DNA of 64,000 nucleotides from Rhodococcus koreensis. GTDB taxonomy: Bacteria > Actinomycetota > Actinomycetes > Mycobacteriales > Mycobacteriaceae. Below the pieces are notes generated by a model. The model was not told the DNA's origin. It worked only from the letters and a program-made list of their open reading frames with translations, and searched no databases. Position numbers and translations under genes: made by a program. Each line of letters opens with the position of its first letter. The stretch's first letter is position 1. The stretch covers positions 7,378,001-7,442,000 of the forward strand of contig NZ_FNSV01000005.1 in the NCBI RefSeq assembly GCF_900105905.1, written 5' to 3'. This document shows, piece by piece, positions 25,409 to 34,020 of the stretch.

Positions 25409-26854
25409 GTGCTGAGCGCCGACGAAGGGGTGTCCGCCGACACCACGGACACCGATTCACCACCGGCCCCGAGGGCCGGGTTGGATCTGCACCTCGAGCG
25501 GCCCGCCGGCCGGGTCCGCGGCAGCGTGATGGACGCTCTGCGTGACGCCATCCGTTCGGGCCGGCTTCCCCCGGGCACTCGGCTGCCGTCGAGTCGCGCG
25601 TTCGCCGCGGACCTGGGCATCGCGCGGAACACGGTAGCGCGGGCGTACTCGGAACTCGTAGAGGAAGGTTGGCTGACGTCACAACACGGCTCCGGCACGA
25701 CGGTGTCCCGCCGTTCCGCGGGGGCCGTGCGGGCCGAAGGGTTTCGCGTGCGGAGGCTGCCGGCGCGCCGCCCGGACCACGATCTGCGACCGGGCCAGCC
25801 CGACCTGTCGTCGTTCCCGCGCGGGCAGTGGAGCCGCGCCGTCAAGCAGGCGCTCCACACGGTCCCGTCCGAGGCGTTCGGTTACGCGGACCCGTACGGC
25901 CGCCCCGAACTGCGCCTGGCGCTTACCGAGTACCTCGCGCGGGCCCGCGGCGTCGTCTGCGGGCCCGACAACATCATCGTCTGCTGCGGTGCCGCCGAGG
26001 GGCTGACGCTGTTGGCCCGCGCGCTGGCCGGTGCCGGGGTTGCCTCCCTGGCGGTCGAGTCCTACGGGTTGCCGACGCACCGCGAAGCACTGCGCACGGC
26101 AGGGTTGCACTGTCCGCCGCTGGCCGTCGACGCCGGTGGCGCCGACGTCGCCGCGCTCGACGGCATGCAGGAGGTGGGCGGCGTGCTGCTCACCCCGTCA
26201 CACCAGTTCCCGACCGGCGTACCGCTGCGCTCCGACCGGCGCGCGGCCGTCGTCGACTGGGCACGCAGAACCGGCGGTGTGATCATCGAGGACGACTACG
26301 ACGGGGAATTCCGCTATGACCGCAGCCCCGTCGGCGCGCTTCAGGGTGTCGACCCGGAACGGGTGGTGTACATGGGCACCGCGAGCAAGTCCCTTGCCCC
26401 GGGCCTTCGGCTCGGCTGGCTGGTCCTTCCCGACCGGCTCGTCGAGACGGTGGCACGCCAGAAGGGCGAGACCGAGGCCACTTGCGGCTTCGTGGACCAG
26501 CTGGCGATGGCCGAGTTCATCCGAACCGGGTCCTACGACAAGCACATTCGCGCGATGCGCGCGCAGTACCGCCGCCGGCGGGAGCAACTCGTCGGAGCGG
26601 TCGGCCGGTCGTCGCCTGCCAATCGCGTGACCGGTCTGCCTGCGGGCCTGCACGTGCTGCTGCACCTGGCCGGCGGCAACGAGAGCGCCGCTGCGCGAGA
26701 ACCGGCGTGGCGGAATCTCGCTGTCGAGGGCCTCGCGCTCTACCGCCATCCCGAAGTCGACGTCGACCGCGACGGTCTGGTCGTCGGCTTCGCCGCGCCG
26801 GCGCAGAGCGCATGGCCTGCCGCCGTGGAGGCATTGGTTCGGCAACTCCCGTGA
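25409..26854 (+). CDS. MocR-type regulator (GntR HTH fused to aminotransferase-like domain)
   Basis: About 481 residues from GTG 25409 (VLSADEGVSADTT); the open frame extends upstream and the start is uncertain. An N-terminal GntR winged helix (MDALRDAIRSGRLPPGTRLP, then SSRAFAADLGIARNTVARAY) is followed by a fold-type I aminotransferase domain with FGYADPYGRPELRLALTEYL, DDYDGEFRYDRSP and the PLP lysine in GTASKSLAPGLRLGW. MocR proteins such as PdxR and GabR sense PLP or amino compounds. It lies between the AraC gene and the second cupin copy, on the same strand. Confidence 0.88.
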   Translation: MLSADEGVSADTTDTDSPPAPRAGLDLHLERPAGRVRGSVMDALRDAIRSGRLPPGTRLPSSRAFAADLGIARNTVARAYSELVEEGWLTSQHGSGTTVSRRSAGAVRAEGFRVRRLPARRPDHDLRPGQPDLSSFPRGQWSRAVKQALHTVPSEAFGYADPYGRPELRLALTEYLARARGVVCGPDNIIVCCGAAEGLTLLARALAGAGVASLAVESYGLPTHREALRTAGLHCPPLAVDAGGADVAALDGMQEVGGVLLTPSHQFPTGVPLRSDRRAAVVDWARRTGGVIIEDDYDGEFRYDRSPVGALQGVDPERVVYMGTASKSLAPGLRLGWLVLPDRLVETVARQKGETEATCGFVDQLAMAEFIRTGSYDKHIRAMRAQYRRRREQLVGAVGRSSPANRVTGLPAGLHVLLHLAGGNESAAAREPAWRNLAVEGLALYRHPEVDVDRDGLVVGFAAPAQSAWPAAVEALVRQLP

Positions 26855-26919
26855 GTGGACCCCGAATTCGGTGTGCAAGTGGCCCATGCGGCGGCTCGCT
26901 ACCGTACTAGCCTCAGAGC

Positions 26920-27330
26920 ATGCTGAATGCCGGAAACGTCAAGGTCACCGATCTGCTCTGCGCCACCCCGCCCGCGATTCCCGAGGGTTCGCACGCGATG
27001 ACACAACTGGTCGAACTCCCACCGGCCGATCCTGGACTCTCGCCGCATCGCCACTCCGGACCGGTGTTCGGTTACGTACTGGAGGGCAGCATCTTCTTCG
27101 AGTTGGAAGGCGAAGAACCCAGGCTGATTGCTGCGGGCGAGGCATTCTGGGAACCCGGCGGTGACGTCGTGCACTACCAGGTCTCCAATCCCGATCCACA
27201 GGCCTGGAGCCGGTTCGTCGCCGTGTGCATCTGCGCTCCCGACGTGGACATGATCACCATGCTCGAACCGGAAGAGATCATTGCCCGCGATCATCTGCGC
27301 CACCCCAGCGCACGTCAGCACCAGGGCTGA
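26920..27330 (+). CDS. Cupin-domain protein (copy 2 of a duplicated gene)
   Basis: 136 residues, identical to the cupin encoded at 17921-18331 except for residues 3-4 (NA in place of AK). Cupin motifs PHRHSGPVFGYVLEG and FWEPGGDVVHYQV are the same. Unlike copy 1, no strong ribosome-binding site is visible before the ATG, because the repeat begins only at codon 5 and the upstream DNA differs. It is followed after 53 bases by an alcohol dehydrogenase-like gene. Near-identity at the DNA level implies recent duplication or gene conversion. Confidence 0.85.
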   Translation: MLNAGNVKVTDLLCATPPAIPEGSHAMTQLVELPPADPGLSPHRHSGPVFGYVLEGSIFFELEGEEPRLIAAGEAFWEPGGDVVHYQVSNPDPQAWSRFVAVCICAPDVDMITMLEPEEIIARDHLRHPSARQHQG

Positions 27331-27384
27331 GCACCGCCGCGACGACACGTCGCGCAATCGAAACGAAACGAAGTGAGGTTTTCA
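26932..27384 (+). repeat. Inverted cupin repeat, copy 2
   Basis: Second arm of the inverted repeat described at 17879-18319. Identity is nearly complete from GGAAACGTCAAG to the cupin stop at 27330 and then decays through the leader of the next gene. Confidence 0.9.
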
Positions 27385-28337
27385 TGCAAGCGGTCATCGC
27401 GTCCGACCACAAATCCGGTGTCAGTGGACTGTCGGTGGCGGAAGTTCCGTACCCTCATGCGGCAGAGAACGACGTCATCGTCCGCGTTCACGCCGCGAGC
27501 TTCACACCCGGTGAGCTCGACTGGCCCGGCACCTGGTCCGACCGTGCGGGGCGCGACCGGGCACCATCCATTCCCGGACACGAAGTCTCCGGAGTCGTCG
27601 CTGAATTGGGTTATGGCACGACCGGTCTGACAATCGGTCAGCGCGTGTTCGGGGTCGCCGACTGGACCCGTAACGGTACGCTCGCGGAGTACGTCGCGGT
27701 CGAGGCCCGAAACCTGGCGCCGCTGTCTAGCGGAGTCGATCACACCGTGGCCGCCGCCCTGCCGATCTCCGGGCTCACCGCGTGGCAGGCGCTGTTCGAT
27801 CACGGGCGACTCGCCGCGGGTCAGACCGTACTGATCCATGGTGCGGCCGGCGCGGTCGGTTCGATGGCAGTGCAACTGGCGCTCGAGGCGGGCGCCCGGG
27901 TCATCGGCACCGGTCGTGCTCGGCACGGTGACACGGTTCTCGGTCTCGGCGCCCACGCTTTCGTGGATCTTGATCGGCACCGGCTCGAAGATCTCGACGA
28001 GGTCGACGTGGTACTCGATGTCATCGGCGGCGAAACACTCGACCGTTCAGCGAAACTGGTGCGTCCCGGTGGTGTCCTCGTCACCATCGCGGAGCCCCCT
28101 CGGGTGATGCCCGAGCAGGGACGGGCGATATTCTTCGTCGTCGAATCCGATCGTGAGTGCCTGGTCCGCCTCGAGCGCCGGGTCCGTGACGGTCGTCTGC
28201 GGCCACCTGCAACAAGCGTGCGGCCTCTCTCCGAAGCTGTCGCTGCCTTCGATTCCCAGCACGGTGCGGGCAAGCCGGTCATCCGGATAGCGGCAGATGA
28301 TCTGGGGTGCACCGGATCACGGGCAGAAGGACATTGA
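27384..28337 (+). CDS. Zinc-independent quinone oxidoreductase-like alcohol dehydrogenase (MDR family)
   Basis: 317 residues from ATG 27384. Medium-chain dehydrogenase/reductase blocks: IPGHEVSGVVAELGYG near the start, the catalytic-domain end LPISGLTAWQALFDHGRL, and the nucleotide-binding VLIHGAAGAVGSMAVQLALE. Structural and catalytic zinc ligands are not apparent, so it belongs with NAD(P)H:quinone oxidoreductase-like (QOR) members. It follows the cupin copy 2 and precedes an MFS carrier by 38 bases, suggesting a short operon. Substrate unknown. Confidence 0.85.
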   Translation: MQAVIASDHKSGVSGLSVAEVPYPHAAENDVIVRVHAASFTPGELDWPGTWSDRAGRDRAPSIPGHEVSGVVAELGYGTTGLTIGQRVFGVADWTRNGTLAEYVAVEARNLAPLSSGVDHTVAAALPISGLTAWQALFDHGRLAAGQTVLIHGAAGAVGSMAVQLALEAGARVIGTGRARHGDTVLGLGAHAFVDLDRHRLEDLDEVDVVLDVIGGETLDRSAKLVRPGGVLVTIAEPPRVMPEQGRAIFFVVESDRECLVRLERRVRDGRLRPPATSVRPLSEAVAAFDSQHGAGKPVIRIAADDLGCTGSRAEGH

Positions 28338-28375
28338 CGGCTATCCGCCTTCCCCCTTTCACGAAGGAACATTCG

Positions 28376-29596
28376 ATGCCCCAGTACCTCGACGGTCGAC
28401 GCGTCCCATTCGACAGCACCGACCCCAACTCCACAGGACGCGTAGCCGTCATCGTCCTGTTTTCGGCCGTTGTCGCCATGCTCCTTCTCATGGCGCCCGC
28501 CGCGGCAAGCCAACTGCAACTGCAGCTCGCACTGAGTCCGTCGCAGACGGGTGATCTGTTCGCTGCGGAGCTCGGTGCGATGAGTATCGCGTCGATTCCC
28601 GCGCTGTGGTGGATGAAGAAGTACAACCTCCGCACGATGTCCACGATCTTCGGGACGATCTTCATCATCGGCAATATCGGCTCGGCCTACATCGGCGACT
28701 ATGGGACTCTTGTTGCGGTTCGATTCCTGACCTCCCTTGCGGGCGGATCGCTGATGGTCCTGTGCATGTCACTCGCAGCCCAGACCAGGGACCGCAACCG
28801 TGTCTACGGCCTGTGGCTGATGGGGCAACTCTGCTTCGGTGCGATCGGACTGGCCGTACTCCCGAAGTTCTTCGACACGTTCGGGATCGGCATCGCATAT
28901 TGGGTTCTCGCCGTTCTCATGATGGTCGTCCTCCCACTCGTCCGCTTCCTGCCGCAACGCAACATTTTCGCGGGCCGCGCCGGCGCCGAAGACTCGGTCC
29001 CCACACCCAACTACGCTCTCCGTGCGACCCTGGGCCTGATTGCGCTGCTTGCCTTCTACGTCAGCCTCAGCGGCATCTGGACGTTCCTCGGTGGCATCGC
29101 GGGCGCGTCGATGATCGACAACGAAACCTCGAGCGTGATCCTGTCGATCGCCACCGTGCTCGGCATCGCAGGATCGGTCGGGGCCACCGTTCTGGGTGCA
29201 CGCCCGAGCACCCGAATCAATCTCCTCGTGGGCTACCTCGCGATGACCCTGTCGGTCGCTCTGCTGGCGGGAATACCCGGGGTTCTCCGATTCACTCTGG
29301 CCGCGTTGCTCTTCAAGTTCACCTGGACCTTCATCCTGCCTTACCTCATGGCCACCCTCTCCGGGTTGGATCGGTCCGGGCAGCTGGTGAACCTGGCCAA
29401 CCTCGCGATCGGCGGCGGATTCGCACTCGGCCCGTTGATGGGTGGACGCCTCGTCGAAAGCGCCGGAGGGTACGGCACGCTCATCGCGGTCAGCGTCGCA
29501 GGACTGGTCCTGTCCCTGGTGCTGATCCTCGTCGCTCAACCCCAGCGCACCGCTGCCGCGAACTCCACGGTCGCGGTGTCCCACATGGTCGAGTAG
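28376..29596 (+). CDS. MFS transporter
   Basis: 406 residues from ATG 28376, preceded by CGAAGGAACATTCG. About twelve hydrophobic segments with a central hydrophilic loop (FLPQRNIFAGRAGAEDS, about residues 185-200). Loops such as MKKYNLRTM and AAQTRDRNRVYG fit the major facilitator layout, though the classical sugar-porter motifs are weak. It lies downstream of the alcohol dehydrogenase gene and is likely to import the substrate or export a product of this accessory pathway. Confidence 0.82.
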   Translation: MPQYLDGRRVPFDSTDPNSTGRVAVIVLFSAVVAMLLLMAPAAASQLQLQLALSPSQTGDLFAAELGAMSIASIPALWWMKKYNLRTMSTIFGTIFIIGNIGSAYIGDYGTLVAVRFLTSLAGGSLMVLCMSLAAQTRDRNRVYGLWLMGQLCFGAIGLAVLPKFFDTFGIGIAYWVLAVLMMVVLPLVRFLPQRNIFAGRAGAEDSVPTPNYALRATLGLIALLAFYVSLSGIWTFLGGIAGASMIDNETSSVILSIATVLGIAGSVGATVLGARPSTRINLLVGYLAMTLSVALLAGIPGVLRFTLAALLFKFTWTFILPYLMATLSGLDRSGQLVNLANLAIGGGFALGPLMGGRLVESAGGYGTLIAVSVAGLVLSLVLILVAQPQRTAAANSTVAVSHMVE

Positions 29597-29657
29597 TCCG
29601 AGGGGCGGGCAGGGCCTGCGAGTACGCTGGCGCGGTCGAGAAGGAGAGGTTGTGCCC

Positions 29658-30491
29658 ATGAGTGAGCCGTACGCAGTCGTCGGAGCGACGGGTGGTCAAG
29701 GAGGCGCTGTCGTCGACGCGCTGCTCGAGCGAGGGCGTGAGGTCCGAGCGCTCGTCCGTCGAAGCTCCTCTCGCTCAGAGGCGTTGCGCCTGCGAGGCGT
29801 CGACATCGCCGTGGCCGACATCACCGACCGGGCGGCGATCGCGTCTGCGGTCGACGGGTGTGCGGGCGTGTTCGCCATGACAACGCCTTTCGAAGACGGC
29901 CCGGAGGCGGAGATCGCTCAGGGCGCCGCGCTCGTCGACGCGTTCGGTGATTCCGGTGTTCCCCACGTGGTGTTCTCTTCGGTGGCCGACGCGGACAAGA
30001 GCACCGGGGTGCCACATTTCGAGACGAAGGCCGTGACCGAGGCGTTGCTGCGAGAATCATCGGTCTCGTACACGATCGTCGGGCCGACCTACTTCTACGA
30101 CAACCTGCTCGGCGGCCTCGACGGCATCCGCCACGGCCGGCTCGACCTGCCTCTGCCCGTCGATACCCCGCTGCAGCAGTTGTCGCGCCGAGACCTCGGT
30201 CGGTTCGTCGCCCTCGTGTTCGACGATCCGGACCGATTTGCCGGGACGAGAGTCGACCTGGCTTCGGATGATCCCACGCCACGTCGAATGGCCGAGGTGC
30301 TCGGTGAGGTGCTGGGCACACAGGTACATGCGCATTCGTCCGACGCGGACGCCATCGCATCGCCGGACATGCGCGCGATGTTCCGCTTCCTCACCGACAC
30401 GGGGTACGACGCGAACATCAGCGAACTGCGCCGGCTCTACCCCGAGGTGGGCTGGCAGAGCTTCGCAGATTGGGCGGCCGGGTTGGCCTGA
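29658..30491 (+). CDS. NmrA-family NAD(P)-binding protein
   Basis: 277 residues from ATG 29658, chosen because AAGGAGAGG at 29641-29649 is correctly spaced for it (a GTG two codons upstream is too close). The N-terminal Rossmann motif YAVVGATGGQGGAVVDALLE and the absence of an SDR Tyr-x3-Lys pair fit the atypical NmrA/HSCARG group, which senses the NADP(H) state or acts as an NAD(P)H:quinone reductase. YTIVGPTYFYDNLLGGLDG is a typical later block. It stands alone between the MFS gene and the kynurenine operon. Confidence 0.82.
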   Translation: MSEPYAVVGATGGQGGAVVDALLERGREVRALVRRSSSRSEALRLRGVDIAVADITDRAAIASAVDGCAGVFAMTTPFEDGPEAEIAQGAALVDAFGDSGVPHVVFSSVADADKSTGVPHFETKAVTEALLRESSVSYTIVGPTYFYDNLLGGLDGIRHGRLDLPLPVDTPLQQLSRRDLGRFVALVFDDPDRFAGTRVDLASDDPTPRRMAEVLGEVLGTQVHAHSSDADAIASPDMRAMFRFLTDTGYDANISELRRLYPEVGWQSFADWAAGLA

Positions 30492-30526
30492 GGTCCGCGG
30501 CGAGCATCGGCGCGTATTCGACGACT

Positions 30527-30553
30527 GTGGCGGTCGCCACGATTATGTAATAT
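30527..30553 (+). promoter_or_regulatory. Putative promoter/operator of the kyn operon
   Basis: GTGGCG-GT-CGCCAC (30527-30540) is an inverted repeat followed directly by AT-rich ATTATGTAATAT, the only AT-rich patch in the gap and a credible -10 region. The operon's own PaaX-like repressor is a candidate ligand. Inferred from position. Confidence 0.35.
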
Positions 30554-30597
30554 GGAGGTCGGAGCCCGGTACTCGAACACCAGCAGTGAGGACGGCC

Positions 30598-31452
30598 ATG
30601 GGCGTGCAGGCCAACACCAGAGCCATCGAGAAAGAGATCGTCACCGATTTCAGCGAGCGGATGAGTTACGGCTCGTACCTGGACCTCGACACCCTGCTGA
30701 GCGCGCAGAAACCGGTGAGCAGGCCCGAGCATCACGACGAACTGCTGTTCATCATCCAGCACCAGACCACCGAACTCTGGCTGAAGCTCGTCCTGCACGA
30801 AACCCTCGCGGCCCGGGACGCGTTCGATGCGGACGACATCGGCAGGGCGCTCAAGTGCGTGGCGCGCGTCAAGCACATCCAGAAGACGCTGACCGAGCAG
30901 TGGTCGGTGCTGGCCACGCTGACGCCCACCGAGTACTCCGAGTTCCGGCAGTTCCTCGGCAATTCGTCCGGGTTCCAGTCCTATCAGTACCGCGCCGTCG
31001 AGTTCGTGCTCGGCAACAAGAACGCCGGAATGCTGAAGGTGTTCGAGGCCGATCCCGCCGCCCACGAACTGCTCGACCGGCTGCTCCGTGAGCCGAGTCT
31101 GTACGACGCGTTCTGGCAGTGCCTGTCGCGGCTCGGGTACGACGTGCCGGCGTCCGCGCTGCACCGCGACGTGACCGCCGCCTACAGCCTGAACGACGAC
31201 CTGATGCCGCTGATCAAGTTCGTGTACGAGAACTCCGAGGAGCACTGGGCCGTCTACGAGGCGTTCGAGGAGTTCGTCGACCTCGAGGAGAACTTTCAGC
31301 TGTGGCGCTTCCGCCACATGCGCACGGTGCTGCGGACCATCGGGATGAAGTCCGGAACGGGAGGATCCAGCGGTGTCGGGTTCCTGCAGAAGGCCCTCGA
31401 ACTGACGTTCTTCCCGGAACTGCTGGCCGTGCGCACCGAGATCGGGCGATGA
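30598..31452 (+). CDS. kynA: Tryptophan 2,3-dioxygenase
   Basis: 284 residues from ATG 30598 (preceded by GTGAGGAC). The haem enzyme that opens the indole ring of L-tryptophan to give N-formylkynurenine. Diagnostic blocks are YGSYLDLDTLLSAQKP, DELLFIIQHQTTELWLKLVL, NSSGFQSYQYRAVEFVLGNK, and LWRFRHMRTVLRTIG with the haem-ligand His, then KSGTGGSSGVGFL and FFPELLAVRTEIG. Length matches the bacterial family. Its stop overlaps the kynureninase ATG by 4 bases. Confidence 0.97.
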   Translation: MGVQANTRAIEKEIVTDFSERMSYGSYLDLDTLLSAQKPVSRPEHHDELLFIIQHQTTELWLKLVLHETLAARDAFDADDIGRALKCVARVKHIQKTLTEQWSVLATLTPTEYSEFRQFLGNSSGFQSYQYRAVEFVLGNKNAGMLKVFEADPAAHELLDRLLREPSLYDAFWQCLSRLGYDVPASALHRDVTAAYSLNDDLMPLIKFVYENSEEHWAVYEAFEEFVDLEENFQLWRFRHMRTVLRTIGMKSGTGGSSGVGFLQKALELTFFPELLAVRTEIGR

Positions 31453-32684
31453 TGACCACGTCGACGGATGTGCTGGCGGCCCGGGCCGGGGAACTCGACG
31501 CCGCGGACCCGCTGCGCGCGTACCGCGACCTGTTCATCGGAGCCGACGATCCCTCGGTGCCCGCCTACTTCGACGGGAACTCGCTCGGCAGGCCCACCAA
31601 GGCGAGCGCCGAGCGCATCACCGCGTTCGTCACGCAGTCGTGGGGCGGCCGGCTGATCCGCGGGTGGGACGAGGAGTGGTACGACCTGCCGATCACGATC
31701 GGTGACACCCTCGCGCGGGTGTCGCTGGGCGCGGCCGCCGGTCAGACCACCATCGGCGACTCGACGACGGTCCTGCTGTACAAACTCGCGCGGGGTGGGC
31801 TCGCGTTGCGGCCAGGTCGCACCGAGATCGTCGTGGACCGCGACAACTTTCCGACGGACCGGTACGTGCTCGAATCCGTCGCCGGGGAACTCGGGCTCAC
31901 GCTCCGGTGGATCGAATCGGATACCCGGGGCGGCGTCACCGTCGACGACCTGCAGTCGGTGGTGTCCGAACACACCGCGCTCGTCGTTCTCAGCCACGTC
32001 GCGTACCGCTCGGGTTACCTGGTGGATGCGGCCGGGGCCGCCCGGGTGGTGCACGAAGCGGGCGGGCTCCTGCTGCTCGACCTGTGTCACTCCGTCGGGT
32101 CGGTTCCCCTCGAACTCGACGCGTGGGAGGTCGACCTGGCGGTCGGGTGCACGTACAAGTACTTGAACGGCGGACCCGGCTCACCGGCGTTCGCGTACGT
32201 CCGGGCCGACCATCAGCAGGACTTCGTGCAGCCGATCTGGGGCTGGATGGGGCGCGACGACCCGTTCGCGATGGCGCAGGGCTACGAGCCGGCGCCGGGC
32301 ATCCGGCGCGTGATCAGCGGAACGCCGTCGGTCCTCGGCATGATCGCACTCCAGGACACCCTCGCGCTTCTCGACGACGTCGGGATGGACGCCGTGCGGG
32401 CCAAGTCGATCGCCCTGACCGAGTACGCACTCGACCTCGTGCGCGAGGTGCTGATTCCGCTGGGCGTGGAGATCGGATCGCCGGAGGATTCCGCCGAGCG
32501 GGGTGGTCACGTCATCATCGACCACCCGCGGTTCGAGGCCGTCGTTCAGCGACTGTGGACGAAGGGCGTCATCCCCGATTTCCGTGCCCCGCAGGGGTTG
32601 CGTCTCGGCCTGAGCCCACTGAGCACGAGCTTCGGCGAGGTGTGCACCGGGATACTCGCGATCCGTGATGAACTCGCCGACTGA
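31449..32684 (+). CDS. kynU: Kynureninase
   Basis: 411 residues, a PLP-dependent hydrolase that splits kynurenine into anthranilate and alanine. Seen: FDGNSLGRPTKAS near the N-terminus, LVVLSHVAYRSGYLVD, LLLLDLCHSVGSVPLELDAW and the PLP-lysine motif VGCTYKYLNGGPGSPAF. ATG 31449 overlaps the kynA stop; a second ATG follows immediately. With kynA this covers two of the three steps from tryptophan to anthranilate; the formamidase step is not encoded here. The 3' end overlaps the PaaX-like gene. Confidence 0.97.
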   Translation: MMTTSTDVLAARAGELDAADPLRAYRDLFIGADDPSVPAYFDGNSLGRPTKASAERITAFVTQSWGGRLIRGWDEEWYDLPITIGDTLARVSLGAAAGQTTIGDSTTVLLYKLARGGLALRPGRTEIVVDRDNFPTDRYVLESVAGELGLTLRWIESDTRGGVTVDDLQSVVSEHTALVVLSHVAYRSGYLVDAAGAARVVHEAGGLLLLDLCHSVGSVPLELDAWEVDLAVGCTYKYLNGGPGSPAFAYVRADHQQDFVQPIWGWMGRDDPFAMAQGYEPAPGIRRVISGTPSVLGMIALQDTLALLDDVGMDAVRAKSIALTEYALDLVREVLIPLGVEIGSPEDSAERGGHVIIDHPRFEAVVQRLWTKGVIPDFRAPQGLRLGLSPLSTSFGEVCTGILAIRDELAD

Positions 32685-33531
32685 ACCGGCGAGCGCGATC
32701 CTCGACGACTTCGATTCGCGACCCGGCAGCGCCACGTCGCTGATCCGAACCGTGCTCGGTGCGTACGTGCGCGACGTCGGCGGGTGGGTGGCGATCGCCG
32801 ATTTCGTGGAAGTGATGCAGGCGGTCGGTATCCCGCCCGAGTCGACGCGGATCGCGGTGGCCCGGCTGAAGAAGAAGGGGGTGCTCCGACCGCGCGCCCG
32901 CGACGGCCGCAGCGGGTACGAGGTGACCGAGCAGGCCGAGTCGATGTTCACCCGCGGCGATCCGCGGATCTTCGGTTTCCGTCAGATGGCGGACACCGAT
33001 CCGTGGCGGCTGATCTCGTTCACCATCCCCGAATCGCAACGGGCGGCGCGGCACCAGTTGCGCAGACGGCTCGGCTGGATCGGGTGCGGAACCGTGTCGC
33101 CGGGGCTGTGGATCGCCCCCGAACACCTCGCAACCGAGGTCGGGGACATCGTCGACGCGCTGGGCCTGTCCGAGTACGTGACCACGTTCGTGTCCACGTC
33201 GGTGTTCGCCCCCGATTCGATGGGGGACGCGGCGGCCCGGTGGTGGGATCTGGGTGGCATCGCCGCGCGGCACCGCGATTTCCTGGACCACCACCGGGTC
33301 GCGCTCTCAGCGCCGGAGGAGGTGTCGCCGCGCGACGCGTTCGTCCGCTTCGTGCCGCTGCTCGACGAATGGCGCATCATCCCGTACATCGACCCGGGCC
33401 TGCCGGGCGCAATGCTGCCCGCGGACTGGCCCGGCGCCGACAGCGTTCACCTGTTCGTGTCGGCGCGGGACCGCTACCTCGCCGGGAGCCGCGACTGGGT
33501 GCGGAGCGTGCAGTCGCGACTCCCGGTCTGA
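32668..33531 (+). CDS. PaaX-like transcriptional regulator
   Basis: 287 residues from ATG 32668 (GTG 32665 is also possible). An N-terminal winged helix (VGGWVAIADFVEVMQAVGIP, then STRIAVARLKKKGVL) is followed by the PaaX central and C-terminal domains (WRLISFTIPESQRAARHQLR, then RLGWIGCGTVSPGLWIAP; late LPADWPGADSVHLF). PaaX proteins are repressors released by aryl-CoA or related ligands. It overlaps kynU by 17 bases and is the last gene of the operon, so it probably represses kynAU in response to a pathway intermediate. That role is inferred. Confidence 0.85.
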   Translation: MNSPTEPASAILDDFDSRPGSATSLIRTVLGAYVRDVGGWVAIADFVEVMQAVGIPPESTRIAVARLKKKGVLRPRARDGRSGYEVTEQAESMFTRGDPRIFGFRQMADTDPWRLISFTIPESQRAARHQLRRRLGWIGCGTVSPGLWIAPEHLATEVGDIVDALGLSEYVTTFVSTSVFAPDSMGDAAARWWDLGGIAARHRDFLDHHRVALSAPEEVSPRDAFVRFVPLLDEWRIIPYIDPGLPGAMLPADWPGADSVHLFVSARDRYLAGSRDWVRSVQSRLPV

Positions 33532-33536
33532 GGGTG

Positions 33537-33986
33537 TCAGCCCAGGAATTCCTCGCCGATGTTCTTGGCCCACTCCTCGGCCTGATCCTTCGGGCGGACG
33601 GAGCTGGAGCCGTCGTGCCTGCCGTGTTCGCCGACCTGGACCGCGCCGAGGGAGATCAGCTTCTCGGCCATGATCTCGCCGCCGCGGTTGTACGTCTCCT
33701 CGTACACCTTGTCGCCGAGACCGAACAGCGCGAACTGCATGCCGGTGAGGTCGGGTTCGTCCTCCTCGAGCCCTTCGAAGAAGGGTTCCGCGCCGGTGGG
33801 CAGCTCGCCCTCACCGTACGTGGAGCACACGATGACGTGGAAGTTCTCGGGGTCGAGATCGCCCGCATCGAATTCCATCATGTCGTACAGGGACGTGTCG
33901 CCGTAGTCGCCGAGCACGTCGGCGATGTTGTCGGCCACCAGTTCGGAGGTTCCGCCCTCGCTGCCGTACAGAATCACCACTGCCAT
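33537..33986 (-). CDS. Flavodoxin-domain protein
   Basis: 149 residues. The FMN phosphate-binding start MAVVILYGSEGGTSELVADN, the VIVCSTYGEGELPTGAEPF loop and FALFGLGDKVYEETYNRG make a short flavodoxin fold. It resembles the FMN domain of diflavin reductases more than classical FldA. It lies 34 bases after the diflavin reductase gene on the same strand, in a set with the glutamate synthase-like gene. It may carry electrons within that system or be a structural spare; the function is inferred. Confidence 0.85.
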   Translation of the reverse strand: MAVVILYGSEGGTSELVADNIADVLGDYGDTSLYDMMEFDAGDLDPENFHVIVCSTYGEGELPTGAEPFFEGLEEDEPDLTGMQFALFGLGDKVYEETYNRGGEIMAEKLISLGAVQVGEHGRHDGSSSVRPKDQAEEWAKNIGEEFLG

Positions 33987-34020
33987 TGTTCTTGCTCCTC
34001 GTGAGTTGCTGCCGACGTGG

